64,000 bases of DNA from Streptomyces akebiae (GTDB lineage: Bacteria; Actinomycetota; Actinomycetes; Streptomycetales; Streptomycetaceae): the NCBI RefSeq assembly GCF_019599145.1, contig NZ_CP080648.1:1-64000 (forward strand), read 5' to 3'. The first letter of the stretch is position 1. Each line of letters starts with the position of its first letter. Of the stretch, positions 45,920 to 54,967 are shown piece by piece. Both the position numbers and the translations under genes were made by a program. Below the pieces are notes generated by a model. The model saw nothing but the letters and a program-made list of their open reading frames with translations. It made no database searches and was not told the origin of the DNA.

Positions 45920-46121
45920 GCCAACTCCCGCGCCGGACCGGCGAGCTGACCCTCCTCTGCACCGGTCATCAGCACACCCGGCATGACACCCGACGTTCTT
46001 CACCCGCCCGCGCGCGCCGGGCTTACCATGAGACTGCGGGACCGCGTCCGGCAGCGGGCGGCACACCACACGACGAGGCGAACCACCGCCCGGCCCGGCA
46101 GACGAAGGAGGGGCAGCAGCC

Positions 46122-46505
46122 ATGAGCTCGCTACTGACCGAGGGCGATCTCACCCACGAGGAGCACGTCGTGTGGCTGGAAGACCCCGAGAACCTCGACT
46201 ACGTCCGCCAGGCCCTCGACAAGACCCGGCGCCGGAACACCAAACCCCCCTACGCGCGCGACGGCCGCATGGTCGGCTACGCCCTCCTCGACGACCAGGC
46301 GGAACCCGACCCGGACAGCGGCCTGTACAAACGCCGTGTCTTCTTCCTCCTCCCGCACGACCGCGACAGCCTCCCCGGCGGCCTGTACCGCGAGGGCGCT
46401 CCCGGCGAAGCCGTGGACCCGCGCACCATCGACGTGAAGAAGGTCGGAGAGAAGACCCCCCGCTCGCAGAGCGGACCCGGTGCCATAACCGGCCTGCGCT
46501 CCTGA
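46122..46505 (+). CDS. small replication-module protein, module 1
   Basis: 127 residues, similar along its length to the protein at 53472: HEEHVVWLEDPENLDYVRQA, YARDGRMVGYALLDDQAEPD, KRRVFFLLPHDRDSLPGGLY, GEAVDPRTIDVKKVGEKT. It follows the helicase after a 200-bp gap. Conservation of the three-gene set in both modules argues it is part of the replication machinery; function unknown. Confidence 0.75.
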   Translation: MSSLLTEGDLTHEEHVVWLEDPENLDYVRQALDKTRRRNTKPPYARDGRMVGYALLDDQAEPDPDSGLYKRRVFFLLPHDRDSLPGGLYREGAPGEAVDPRTIDVKKVGEKTPRSQSGPGAITGLRS

Positions 46506-46548
46506 CCAGCCGGCCCGGCCAAGACCCGGGCCCCGCCCATTCGTTCGG

Positions 46549-46920
46549 TCAGATCCGCCAGGAACGGATGCGGTCCGCCGCGTCGTATCCGTCGGCGAGG
46601 CCGGCGTCGATGTCGCGGGCCAGGTTGATCAACGCGCCGTACGGCGGGTCGACAGCCTCACCGGCGGCGTCCATGTACGCCGTGACGAGCGCCGCGCCGT
46701 AGAGGGCGTTACGGGCCGGCAGGGGGCGCAGCCGGATGACGGCGTGCATGAGGGCCGCCGCGCGCCAGGCGTTGTCGACAGCGACACCTACCTGGGGCGT
46801 GTTCACCCGGTGGCGTGCGACGGCGGCCACGAGGTTGGAGAAGTCATGGACCGACGGGTGCTTGGGCAGCACGTCCGCCTGCCGCTCCAGCAGCCAGCGG
46901 ATGTCGACGTGGAGCTCCAT
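46549..46920 (-). CDS. Fic-like toxin component of a TA pair
   Basis: 123 residues from ATG 46920, two bases after the antitoxin stop. HVDIRWLLERQADVLPKHPS, SNLVAAVARHRVNTPQVGVA, RLRPLPARNALYGAALVTAY and NLARDIDAGLADGYDAADRI match the small Streptomyces 'Fic-family toxin component' proteins. The Fic/Doc core HPFxxGNKR corresponds to RPLPARNAL here: the Asn is kept but the catalytic His is Arg. It may be inactive as an AMPylase or use other chemistry. Confidence 0.7.
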   Translation of the reverse strand: MELHVDIRWLLERQADVLPKHPSVHDFSNLVAAVARHRVNTPQVGVAVDNAWRAAALMHAVIRLRPLPARNALYGAALVTAYMDAAGEAVDPPYGALINLARDIDAGLADGYDAADRIRSWRI

Positions 46921-46922
46921 GG

Positions 46923-47174
46923 TCAGGCGGCAGCCTGACCGGAGGCGTCCAGCCGCGCGGGGGAGTCCTCCGGGAAGGCCGCGTCGAACGCACCCGCGTT
47001 GTCGGCGACGAACGCGCGGAAGACCTCGGTGGCGCTCTCCAGCCGGGGGTCGCGGAGCGCGTCGCGCGCGGCCTCGGTGATGAGCGCGGTCACCGTGGTG
47101 TCCTCGGCCGCGGCGCGCTCCTGCAACTGGGCGTGAAGTTCCTCGGAGACCCGGATCGTCACTGACTTCGACAT
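46923..47174 (-). CDS. ribbon-helix-helix antitoxin
   Basis: 83 residues from ATG 47174. N-terminal RHH (KSVTIRVSEELHAQLQERAA then EDTTVTALITEAARDAL) binds operator DNA; the acidic C-terminal tail (AFVADNAGAFDAAFPEDSPA) would wrap the toxin. Divergent from tap, so their promoters share 47175-47364. Confidence 0.8.
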   Translation of the reverse strand: MSKSVTIRVSEELHAQLQERAAAEDTTVTALITEAARDALRDPRLESATEVFRAFVADNAGAFDAAFPEDSPARLDASGQAAA

Positions 47175-47309
47175 ACTCCGACCGTACAGCAAGGTGTACA
47201 GCAGGCCCAGCGGTCCGGGGCTCGGGCCATGGTGACGGTGAGGGTCGCGTCTTCCCGGCCGCGGCTTGGGCGGTCACGCGCACCGCAGGTCGTCGTACGC
47301 CATCCGTAC

Positions 47310-47338
47310 GTGATGCGTACGCGAACCGTACGCATCAC
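47310..47338. promoter_or_regulatory. inverted repeat in the tap/antitoxin intergenic region
   Basis: GTGATGCGTACG (47310-47321) and CGTACGCATCAC (47327-47338) form perfect 12-bp arms with a 5-base spacer; further CGTACG motifs lie just upstream (47294, 47306). It is 27 bases before the tap ATG. Either Tap (which has an HTH) or the RHH antitoxin could bind it. Confidence 0.7.
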
Positions 47339-47364
47339 GCTAGAGTCTGAAACAGGAGGTGCAC

Positions 47365-49662
47365 ATGTCCGAGTTGTTCGACCGGGTCGACGCCCTGATC
47401 GCGTCCCGGGCAACGCTACCCCCGCCGTCGGAACGCAAGAGGCTGCGTCAGGCGCACGGTTTCACGCTGGACGAGGTCGCGCAGGCCCTGCAGGTGCGGC
47501 GGGCGACCGTCGGCGGCTGGGAATCGGGCAGGACCGAGCCGCGGCCGCCAGAACGGGACGCGTACGCGCGCCTGCTCGCCAAGCTCGCGGAGCTCTATCC
47601 CGCCGAAGCCGGTGCCGACGTCCGCACCCCCGCCTCCGCCCGCGTGCAGGATGAGGCCACCCCCGAGACGCCGGTGCCTGCCACGGTCACAGCCACGGAG
47701 ACACGGACTCCCTCACCGGAGCCCGCACCGGATCCCTCACCGGAGCACACCTCGCGGGCGACGAGCGAACAGAACACCGGCCACCCTTCCAGGACCGCCT
47801 CGCCGCCCGCCCGCTCACGACCACCCAGCACCACCGAACAGACATCGACGGGCACGGCGGCGGGGACGCCCTCGTCGCGGCGCCCGGCCGTACAAAAGGC
47901 CGCCCCCGCCGGCACCACGGCAGACGGTGACGACTCTCGCTTCGAGAACGGTCCGCTCGCCGTCGTCGACGTCCAGGACGGCCAGGTGTACGCATACTGC
48001 GTCGGCGGACTGGTCCTGGACGTGCCCGCCAAGTCGATCCCGGCCTTGGTCGATTGGACGCTTCGGGAGGCCCGGCTGGGGCAGCCGAAGCTGTCCGGGC
48101 CGGGCAAGGACGCCGACCCGCTGCTGGTGCTGACCGAGGCCGCGCTCAAGCGCTACGGCCTGCCAGTCGCTCTCACCGACGAGGAGCGGCGCGCCGGGCG
48201 GATCCCGGAGAACCACAAGGTCGTCAGGCATTTGGCCCGCTCGGAGTGGAAGCTGACCAAGCGCGGGTTCGGACCGTGGGCGCGGATCTATCGCCCCGCC
48301 CAGGGGGCGGAGCGGGCCTGCGTCCAGCTGTGCATCCCGTCCTGGCACGCCCTCGACTCCCGCCACTGGGGCCAGGCCGCCCAGCTTCCCGCGGCCGCCC
48401 TCGCCCAGGTCCTGGGCCTCTACGCGACCAGGGTGATGACACCGCGCGGCTCCACCGCCGTGACCGGCCTGGAACTCATGACCGCCTTCCACCCACCGAC
48501 CCGGGCCTCCGCGCCGGACAAGGACGGCAAGCGGCACTCCGAGCACAACCCCGGCTCGCTCGGCAGGGACCCGGTGGACTGCGCACCGTGCGAGGCCCCC
48601 GACGGGCACCCCCTGCTGAAGGACCTGCCGCGCTTCCACGTCCGCGGCCCCGGCGAGAAGCTGTTCGAGGAGGCGTGCGACTGGGCGCGTCCGCTCACCG
48701 ACGACGAGTGCATGCGCCGCAACCTCGTCGGCATCGACGTGAACATGGCCTTCGCCGCCGGCGCCAACGGGCTGATCGTCGGACTCGGCGCGCCGACACA
48801 TGTCGAGCGGCCGCGGTTCGACCCGAAACTCCCGGGGAGTTGGCTGGTCGACCTCAGCCACGTCGACCTGTCGCGGGTGAAGGTGGCCAAGGACAAGTGG
48901 GTGGAGCTGGACGGCGACCTGCTGCCGAGCCCGTTCACACCGAAGGGCGAACGCCCCGAGGGCCCTGCCTGGTACGCGACCCCGACCGTGGCATACGCAG
49001 TGGAACTCGGCTACGACGTGCACCCGGTCGAGGCGTGGGTGCGCCCCGACAACGGCCGCTACCTCGACAGCTGGTACCAGCGGCTGCGCGACGCCTACCT
49101 CGCCACGATGGCCGACCTCGGCGTCACCGCGGACCTGGCGCCGGAGGAGTTCCTGACGGCGATGGACGGCTACCGCGACCGTGACCCACAGCTGGCGCTG
49201 GTGGTCTCCGCGGTCAAGGCCACGGTCAAGGGCGGCCTCGGCAAGCTGCGCGAGCGGCCCCGCGGCGAAGGGTGGCGGCCCGGCGAGCCGTGGCGGGCCC
49301 TGTCCCGCCCGACCTGGCGGCCGGACATCCGCGCGGCCGTCATCTCCCGCACCCGGATCAACCTCCACCGCAAGATCGTCAAGCACGCGGCCTTCACCGG
49401 CCAGTACCCGATCGCGGTCCTCTCCGACTGCGTCGTGTACGCCACCGACGGCACATCCCCGCTGGACTTCCTGCCCTACCGGGACGGCAAGCCGCTGCCC
49501 GGCGGCTTCAAGCTCGGAGTGAACCCCGGCCTGGTCAAGTGGGAGGGCACCCAGAGCGTGCTGTGGGGCGAGGGAGTGCGCGAACAGTTCGACGCCCCCG
49601 AACTCAACCTCGCCCGCTACATCAAGGACGGCACCGTCACCGACATCGACAACGGAGAGTAG
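47365..49662 (+). CDS. tap: telomere-associated protein Tap
   Basis: 765 residues; ATG 47365 is chosen because AGGAGGT ends 4 bases before it. N-terminal Xre-type HTH (RLRQAHGFTLDEVAQALQVR then RATVGGWESGRTEPRPPERD, residues ~27-65), a Pro/Thr/Ala-rich linker (~95-185) and the large conserved Tap body including MTPRGSTAVTGLELMTAFHP, VGIDVNMAFAAGANGLIVGL and LPSPFTPKGERPEGPAWYAT. Tap binds the single-stranded telomere end and recruits Tpg. It is followed 12 bp later by tpg, the normal operon. Slightly longer than the S. coelicolor protein. Confidence 0.92.
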   Translation: MSELFDRVDALIASRATLPPPSERKRLRQAHGFTLDEVAQALQVRRATVGGWESGRTEPRPPERDAYARLLAKLAELYPAEAGADVRTPASARVQDEATPETPVPATVTATETRTPSPEPAPDPSPEHTSRATSEQNTGHPSRTASPPARSRPPSTTEQTSTGTAAGTPSSRRPAVQKAAPAGTTADGDDSRFENGPLAVVDVQDGQVYAYCVGGLVLDVPAKSIPALVDWTLREARLGQPKLSGPGKDADPLLVLTEAALKRYGLPVALTDEERRAGRIPENHKVVRHLARSEWKLTKRGFGPWARIYRPAQGAERACVQLCIPSWHALDSRHWGQAAQLPAAALAQVLGLYATRVMTPRGSTAVTGLELMTAFHPPTRASAPDKDGKRHSEHNPGSLGRDPVDCAPCEAPDGHPLLKDLPRFHVRGPGEKLFEEACDWARPLTDDECMRRNLVGIDVNMAFAAGANGLIVGLGAPTHVERPRFDPKLPGSWLVDLSHVDLSRVKVAKDKWVELDGDLLPSPFTPKGERPEGPAWYATPTVAYAVELGYDVHPVEAWVRPDNGRYLDSWYQRLRDAYLATMADLGVTADLAPEEFLTAMDGYRDRDPQLALVVSAVKATVKGGLGKLRERPRGEGWRPGEPWRALSRPTWRPDIRAAVISRTRINLHRKIVKHAAFTGQYPIAVLSDCVVYATDGTSPLDFLPYRDGKPLPGGFKLGVNPGLVKWEGTQSVLWGEGVREQFDAPELNLARYIKDGTVTDIDNGE

Positions 49663-49674
49663 GAGAGGGCGACG

Positions 49675-50232
49675 ATGAGCCTGTTCGGGGACGGCCTGGA
49701 AGCCGCGATGCAGAAGGCGTTCACCCGCCCGGCACCCAAGAGCGCGCCCGCGCAGATGCGGTACCTGGTCAAGCAGCTCAAGGGCACCCGGGCGGTCGCC
49801 CAGCTCCTGCGGGTCTCCCAACGCACCGTCGAACGGTACGTGAAGGACCAGATCAAAAAGCCGCGCCCCGACCTCGCCGCCCGCCTGGAGCGGGAGGTGA
49901 AGAAGCGGTGGCAGCCCCAGGTCCGGGCCAGGGCCCGCCAACGGGCGGCGACCACCGGCGGCATCATCATCGACACCCGCGCCCGTATCGGCTACACCGC
50001 GCCCATCGGTTCCACCGACGAGGACCGGCTCCGTCACCTGACGGTCGCCCTGCCGCCGCAGTACGCGGCCCGCCTCTTCGACGCCCAGGCCGCCGGGGCC
50101 ACCGACCAGCAGCTCAGGGAGATCACCGCCGAAGGGCTCAAGGAGGTGTACTTCCAGGACGGCGGCCGCCGCGCCGGCCAGCTGGAGGAGGTCCGCTTCA
50201 CCGACATCGACCACCTCGACTTCGACCTGTAG
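49675..50232 (+). CDS. tpg: telomere terminal protein Tpg
   Basis: 185 residues, canonical length, from ATG with GGAGAGGG upstream. HTH-like VAQLLRVSQRTVERYVKDQI, the basic WQPQVRARARQRAATTGGII and APIGSTDEDRLRHL. Thr114 lies in the position of the threonine that, as I recall, accepts the first dCMP in Streptomyces Tpg. Becomes covalently linked to the 5' ends and primes the last Okazaki patch. Co-operonic with tap. Confidence 0.94.
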   Translation: MSLFGDGLEAAMQKAFTRPAPKSAPAQMRYLVKQLKGTRAVAQLLRVSQRTVERYVKDQIKKPRPDLAARLEREVKKRWQPQVRARARQRAATTGGIIIDTRARIGYTAPIGSTDEDRLRHLTVALPPQYAARLFDAQAAGATDQQLREITAEGLKEVYFQDGGRRAGQLEEVRFTDIDHLDFDL

Positions 50233-50387
50233 CTCCCCGCGAACAGCGACCCGATCCGGCCAAACGGGACCGCCGACGGTTCCGAATGCCCACCTGGCCA
50301 GGGCGCAGTGCCCGGGGCGGCGATTCCGTGCACCCGCTCCGCGACGCCCTCACTGGCGCTCAGGTCCGGCCAGGAAGGTTCGCTCGA

Positions 50388-50835
50388 GAGTCGCTTGAGC
50401 CGTCGGCGCGCTCAGGTGGTGGGCCGCCACGGATCGCATGACTCCGGCAGCTACTGGAGAACAGCGACAGGACGCGCCGTCGGTAGCTCTTGCCTGTGAC
50501 GTAAAGCAGCAGGTCAGGTCGATATCGAGCACTGATCAGCGACCGAAGCGACCCGAGCTGTGCATATATGGGGAGTGGGACCAGCCCGTATGCGCGTGGG
50601 GGTGACATAGAGGGAACGTGAGTCGCTTCGGTCGCTGATCGGATCCTCTCAAGGCCTGTGACCTGCTTCAACGCAGTGTGGTTGGGGAAGCGACGCAAGC
50701 AACCCCGGTCGCTGGGCCGCCCCTTGAGTCGCTCGCATCCTTGCCGACGTCTTCTGGCTCAGTTCCTACACGTGTCTCCTTCCGTCACCTCCGTTTCGCT
50801 AGTCTGTTCCAGTCGTTCAGTCGCTTGAGTCGCTT
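50388..50835. repeat. iteron array, replication module 2
   Basis: Repeats of AGTCGCTT/AAGCGACT. A head-to-tail 9-mer doublet CAGTCGCTT GAGTCGCTT lies at 50818-50835, just 13 bases before the prim-pol ATG. GATCAGCGACCGAAGCGAC (50534-50552) and its exact inverse (50622-50640) enclose an AT-richer stretch (GTGCATATATGGGG). Further copies are at 50388-50399, near 50690 and near 50726. Same architecture as the array of module 1 with one base changed in the 9-mer. Confidence 0.85.
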
Positions 50836-50848
50836 ATGGGGGATGCGC

Positions 50849-51964
50849 ATGGCTGCTGAGCTGCCTTTTTTATGCAGCGACTCAGGGGGATCGGATGCCC
50901 AGGCATCAGGCGTCCCTCGTTCACTGGTCACCGCTCGATGGTGTGCGGGCCGGGGTTGGCCGGTTCATCCCCTTGCCCCGGGACGCAAGACGCCTGCGGG
51001 CAACTGCGCCCCCTGCCGGGAAGCCGACCACACCCGCGAGGCATGCGGCTGCGCCGCCGCCGGCCGTTGGTGTCACGGATTCCACGCCGCCACGCTGGAC
51101 GCAACCAGGATCGAGCAGTGGTGGGGCGCTCACCCCCGCCTCGGTGTGGGAGTCGCCTGCGCCCCCGCAGGACTGGTGGTCATCGACGTCGACGCCCACG
51201 AGAGGAGGCTGCCCGACCGGAACCGTCTGCTGCCGGGCATCGGCATCCCTGACGGGATCGATCTGACCGGACTTGCCAACGGGTTCCACACGATCGGTCT
51301 GCTGGCTGCCCTGCGGGGCGTCAACAGCCCCGCCGACGACGAGAGGACCCTGCGCGTGCGAACCCCGTCCGGGGGCCTGCATGTCTGGTACCGGGTGTCC
51401 CACCGAGATCGGTGGCAAAGTTCCACAGGGTCGAGCGGTAGCCGAGCGCTGGCCTGGCAGGTCGACGTACGAGCGGGCGGTGGATACATCGTCGCCCCGG
51501 GTACCCGGACCGAGTCCGGGGTGTACGAGCCCCTGGGTGCCGTACGTGAGCCCGCTCCTCTGCCCGACTGGCTCGCCCACGAACTGGCCCGCACAGGCCA
51601 CCTGCCGCCTGCGCACGTGCCCGCGCCCCGGCCTCCGGTGCCACCCCGCGCCCGGCAGGCGGTCATTGCCGCAGGAGGCGGCCGCGGGGCCGTGAGCCGA
51701 GCCCTGGCCACTGTGCTCACAGAAGTGGCCGACTGCGCCGCCGTACCCGAAGGAGCGGCGTTCTCCGAGAAGTTGAACCGCGCCGCCTACACCGCCGGGG
51801 GCTTCGTGGCCGCCGGGCACCTCTTGGAGGAGGAGGCGCAACAGGCCCTGACGAAGGCGGCCGAGCACGCCCGCCCCGGGCAGGAGCGACGCTACGGAGC
51901 CATCATCCGCAGCGGTCTGGGCGCCGGCCGACTGCGTCCGCTGTCCCTGGGAGGCCGGGCATGA
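50849..51964 (+). CDS. bifunctional primase-polymerase (prim-pol), module 2
   Basis: 371 residues from ATG 50849 (GGGGGA 5 bases upstream; ATG 50843 also possible). Paralogue of the module 1 enzyme: PAGLVVIDVDAHERRLPDRN (DxD ~113), RVRTPSGGLHVWYRVSH, VDVRAGGGYIVAPGTRTES, and the same cysteine cluster (GNCAPCREADHTREACGCAA then GRWCHGFHAAT). The start sits right against the iteron doublet, so initiator binding would also repress it. Confidence 0.88.
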   Translation: MAAELPFLCSDSGGSDAQASGVPRSLVTARWCAGRGWPVHPLAPGRKTPAGNCAPCREADHTREACGCAAAGRWCHGFHAATLDATRIEQWWGAHPRLGVGVACAPAGLVVIDVDAHERRLPDRNRLLPGIGIPDGIDLTGLANGFHTIGLLAALRGVNSPADDERTLRVRTPSGGLHVWYRVSHRDRWQSSTGSSGSRALAWQVDVRAGGGYIVAPGTRTESGVYEPLGAVREPAPLPDWLAHELARTGHLPPAHVPAPRPPVPPRARQAVIAAGGGRGAVSRALATVLTEVADCAAVPEGAAFSEKLNRAAYTAGGFVAAGHLLEEEAQQALTKAAEHARPGQERRYGAIIRSGLGAGRLRPLSLGGRA

Positions 51965-53475
51965 CCTCCCAACACGACGGCACCCTCTTCGACGCCCAGG
52001 CGGTCGCCCTGCAGATCCTCGCGCAGCCCACTGTGCCGGGGCCCCGGCGGGTGGGTGGGGACGTCCCCGCCGCACGGGGGGATGGGGAGGCGACCGCCGA
52101 CGGCCTGCTGCCCGACACGCTCAGCGACCGCGGCAACGCCAAACTGTTCGTCAAGCTGTACTCCGACGACTACCGGCATGTTCCCGGCCTCGGCTGGTTC
52201 CGCTGGGACAGCACCCGCTGGCAGGTCGACGAGGACGACACCGTGATGTGGGCCGCCGGAGATCTCGCGGAGTCCCTCGCGAGTACCGACCCGCGCGGTG
52301 TGTTCACCCCCGCCGCCCTGCAGCAGCACCGCCGCCGCGCGCTCAGCACCAGTGGCATGAACGCGATGCTCACCCAGGCCAGATCCGCTCCGGGCATGGT
52401 GCTCAACGCGGCCCGGCTGGACGCCGACCCGTACGCGCTGTGCACCCCGGCCGGCATCGTCGACCTGCGCACCGGACTGATCCGTACGCCGGACCCGAAC
52501 AAGGACTTCCACTCCCGCTCCACCACCGCAGCCCCGCAGCCGATGCCCACCCCGCGCTGGGACCGTTTCCTCATCGACACCTTCGGTGACGGGCCCGAAG
52601 GCGCGGAGATGATCGACTTTCTCCATCTGCTGCTGGGCTACTCCATCACCGGGGACGTCGGCGGGCAGGTCATGCCGTTCCTGTTCGGCTCCGGCCGCAA
52701 CGGCAAGTCGGTGCTGCTGGACGTGCTGATGAAACTCGTCGGTGACTACGCCGACGCCGCTCCGCCAGGTTTCCTGATGGCCCGCCCGTACGAAGGTCAC
52801 CCCACCGACCTGGCCGAACTGCACGGCCGCCGCGTCATCGTCTGCAGCGAGGTCAAGCCGGGCGACCGGTTCGACGAGGCCAGGGTCAAGCTGCTGACCG
52901 GCGGCGACCGCATCAAGGCCCGGCGCATGCGTCAGGACTTCTTCAGTTTCGAACCCACCCACAAGCTGTGGCTGTTGGGCAATCACCGGCCCGAAGTAGG
53001 CGCCGGCGGGTTCGCGTTCTGGCGGCGCATGCGCCTGATCCCGTTCGAGCGCGTCGTCCCCGACGACCGCAAGATCGACAATCTCGCGGACGTCCTCGTC
53101 ACCGAAGAGGGTCCCGGCATCCTCAACTGGCTGATCCTGGGCGCCCGCCGCTACCTCAGCGGCGAGAAGGACCTCACCGGGCCCGAACGTGTCCGGATCG
53201 CCACCACGGCGTACGCGGAGACCGAGGACCACACCGGGCGTTTCCTCGGCGAGTCCTGCCGACTGGACCCGGACCTCAGGACGGAACAAGCGCACCTCTA
53301 CGCGGCCTACAAGGTGTGGTGCCAGAATGAGGGGGCCCCGGCGGTCTCGTCCCGGGCCTTCGCCGCGCGGGTCCGAGAAGTGGTGGGACTGGCGTCGCCC
53401 AAGGAGATGATCCTGTCCAACCAGCGGAAGTACTACCCGGGCATCGGACTGGTCGCCGACGAGGAGGCAGTATGA
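51961..53475 (+). CDS. P4/D5-type SF3 helicase, module 2
   Basis: 504 residues, start overlapping the prim-pol stop. Closely parallel to the module 1 helicase: LSDRGNAKLFVKLYSDDYRH, Walker A GSGRNGKSVLLDVL, GRRVIVCSEVKPGDRFDEAR, LLTGGDRIKARRMRQDFFSF, KLWLLGNHRPEVGAGGFAFW and the winged-helix end VREVVGLASPKEMILSNQRK. Domain order and length are the same; the N-terminal ~45 residues are unrelated and low-complexity in both. Confidence 0.9.
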   Translation: MTSQHDGTLFDAQAVALQILAQPTVPGPRRVGGDVPAARGDGEATADGLLPDTLSDRGNAKLFVKLYSDDYRHVPGLGWFRWDSTRWQVDEDDTVMWAAGDLAESLASTDPRGVFTPAALQQHRRRALSTSGMNAMLTQARSAPGMVLNAARLDADPYALCTPAGIVDLRTGLIRTPDPNKDFHSRSTTAAPQPMPTPRWDRFLIDTFGDGPEGAEMIDFLHLLLGYSITGDVGGQVMPFLFGSGRNGKSVLLDVLMKLVGDYADAAPPGFLMARPYEGHPTDLAELHGRRVIVCSEVKPGDRFDEARVKLLTGGDRIKARRMRQDFFSFEPTHKLWLLGNHRPEVGAGGFAFWRRMRLIPFERVVPDDRKIDNLADVLVTEEGPGILNWLILGARRYLSGEKDLTGPERVRIATTAYAETEDHTGRFLGESCRLDPDLRTEQAHLYAAYKVWCQNEGAPAVSSRAFAARVREVVGLASPKEMILSNQRKYYPGIGLVADEEAV

Positions 53476-53873
53476 GTGCCCTCATCGCAGAGGACGAGAT
53501 CGTCCACGAGGCCGACTTCGTCTGGCTCGAGGACATTGACGGACTCGACTACGTACGCCAGAGCCTCGACCGGCTGCCGACCCGGCGGGGCAAGCCCGCC
53601 TATCACAGGGACGGCCGGATGGTCGGCTACGCGCTGCTGGCTCCCGACGCCAAGCCGTCGCGCTCCTCGGGTACGTTCCGCCGCCGGGTCTTCTGGTTGC
53701 TGCCGCACGACCGGGACACCGACCCCGAGGGCCTGTACGCGACCGGGGCACCCGCGGAGGCCGTGGACCCACGCACGCTGGCTCCCGGCATCAAGGGGCG
53801 CAAGACGGAGCGGTCCGAGGGCGGGCCGCCGTCGACGGCGATGCGGGAGCTGGGCATTACGCTGCCCCTGTGA
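53472..53873 (+). CDS. small replication-module protein, module 2
   Basis: 133 residues, ATGA overlap with the helicase. Paralogue of the protein at 46122: HEADFVWLEDIDGLDYVRQS, YHRDGRMVGYALLAPDAKPS, RRRVFWLLPHDRDTDPEGLY, AEAVDPRTLAPGIKGRKTER. Here it is directly coupled to the helicase, unlike module 1, which has gained 200 bp. After it, 53874-54143 shows no gene. Confidence 0.75.
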   Translation: MSALIAEDEIVHEADFVWLEDIDGLDYVRQSLDRLPTRRGKPAYHRDGRMVGYALLAPDAKPSRSSGTFRRRVFWLLPHDRDTDPEGLYATGAPAEAVDPRTLAPGIKGRKTERSEGGPPSTAMRELGITLPL

Positions 53874-54143
53874 CCAGGTGCATGCGCAACACCTGGGGCC
53901 GCTGGAGTTGATTGGGCACCGATGGGTGATCGGGGACCCGACGCGGAAGGACGGCTTGTCCGATCGTGCTGACGCCCGCGAGCCTGGAACACCGTCGGCG
54001 CGGGGCGCGGCGCCCGCGTGCCGTCGAGTGGTCCGGAGCGTCTGGTGAACGAGACCCTCCAAAGTCCCGGCGCTCAGGCCGTGTTCTTCATGGCCTAGTC
54101 GGTTTCGCTCGGTGATGGTCTCGGGGCGTTGGAGGGGAACGGC

Positions 54144-54908
54144 TCACAGTCCCGTGCCGCCGGACGCGTCAATGCACTGGCCCGTGACCCAACGGGAGTC
54201 GTCCGAGGCGAGGAAAGCCACGATGTCCGCGATGTCCGCCGGCTTTCCCATGCGGCCGAACACGGAGAGCGCGGCGTGGGCGGCCTCGTTCTCGGGCGTG
54301 GACCAGCGCTGCTTGTTCAGGTCCGTCTTGACGAAGCCCGGTGCCACGGAGTTAACCGTGATCTGCCGGGCCCCCAACTCCTTGGCGAGCATGTGGGTGA
54401 GGGCTTCGAGCGCGCTCTTGGCCATGGAGTACGCGAGGGAGGAGGGGAGGCTCACACGGGTGGCGGCCGAGCTGATGTTGATGATGCGGCCCGCCTCTCG
54501 CAGCCGCCGCAGGCCCTGCTGCACCAGGAACAGGGGTGCCTTGGCGTGGACGGCCATGAGCTGGTCGAAGTCCTCCGGGGTCACGTCGTCCAGGCCGCCC
54601 CGGATGTTGAAACCAGCGTTGTTGACCAGGATGTCCAGGGCCATCGGCTCGCCCAGTCCCTCAAGACCGGCGTCGAACCGCTCGTAGAGCGTGCGGATGT
54701 CATGGGGCACTCCGAACGGGGCGTGCACGGGGAAGGCACGCCCACCGCCGTCGGTGATCTGTTCGATGGTTCGACGGGCCGAGGTCTCGTCGCTTCCGTA
54801 GTGCACGGCGACGAGCGCGCCGCCTGCGGCCAGGCGGCAGGCGATGGCCCGGCCGATGCCCCGCCCCGCACCCGTGACCAGAGCCGTTCTGCCGTTCAGC
54901 GCACCCAT
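54144..54908 (-). CDS. SDR-family NAD(P)-dependent reductase
   Basis: 254 residues from ATG 54908 (GGGAAGACG upstream; the frame runs on to 55037 but would cross the regulatory palindrome). TGAGRGIGRAIACRLAAGGA binds the cofactor, DILVNNAGFNIRG is the NNAG block, and Ser-Tyr-Lys are in INISSAATRVSLPSSLAYSM then AKSALEALTH. Next to AfsA-type genes, such reductases reduce butenolide or keto intermediates of butyrolactone signals (BprA/BarS1-like roles); it could instead act on the polyketide. Confidence 0.85.
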   Translation of the reverse strand: MGALNGRTALVTGAGRGIGRAIACRLAAGGALVAVHYGSDETSARRTIEQITDGGGRAFPVHAPFGVPHDIRTLYERFDAGLEGLGEPMALDILVNNAGFNIRGGLDDVTPEDFDQLMAVHAKAPLFLVQQGLRRLREAGRIINISSAATRVSLPSSLAYSMAKSALEALTHMLAKELGARQITVNSVAPGFVKTDLNKQRWSTPENEAAHAALSVFGRMGKPADIADIVAFLASDDSRWVTGQCIDASGGTGL

Positions 54909-54942
54909 CGTCTTCCCCGTCTTTCTCTGTGGCAGCGTATTG

Positions 54943-54967
54943 AAGAAACCGCATGACCGGTTTAATA
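54943..54967. promoter_or_regulatory. ARE-like palindrome between SDR and HAD genes
   Basis: AAACCGCATGACCGGTTT with AA/T-rich flanks has the AAACCG...CGGTTT shape of the autoregulatory elements bound by butyrolactone receptors. It lies 35 bases upstream of the SDR ATG in a divergent promoter region shared with the HAD gene. Confidence 0.6.

Noticed and set aside
47815..50214. 799-codon minus-strand frame across tap and tpg
   Set aside because: Complement of well-identified tap and tpg; no domain visible and His/Val/Gly-rich shadow composition.
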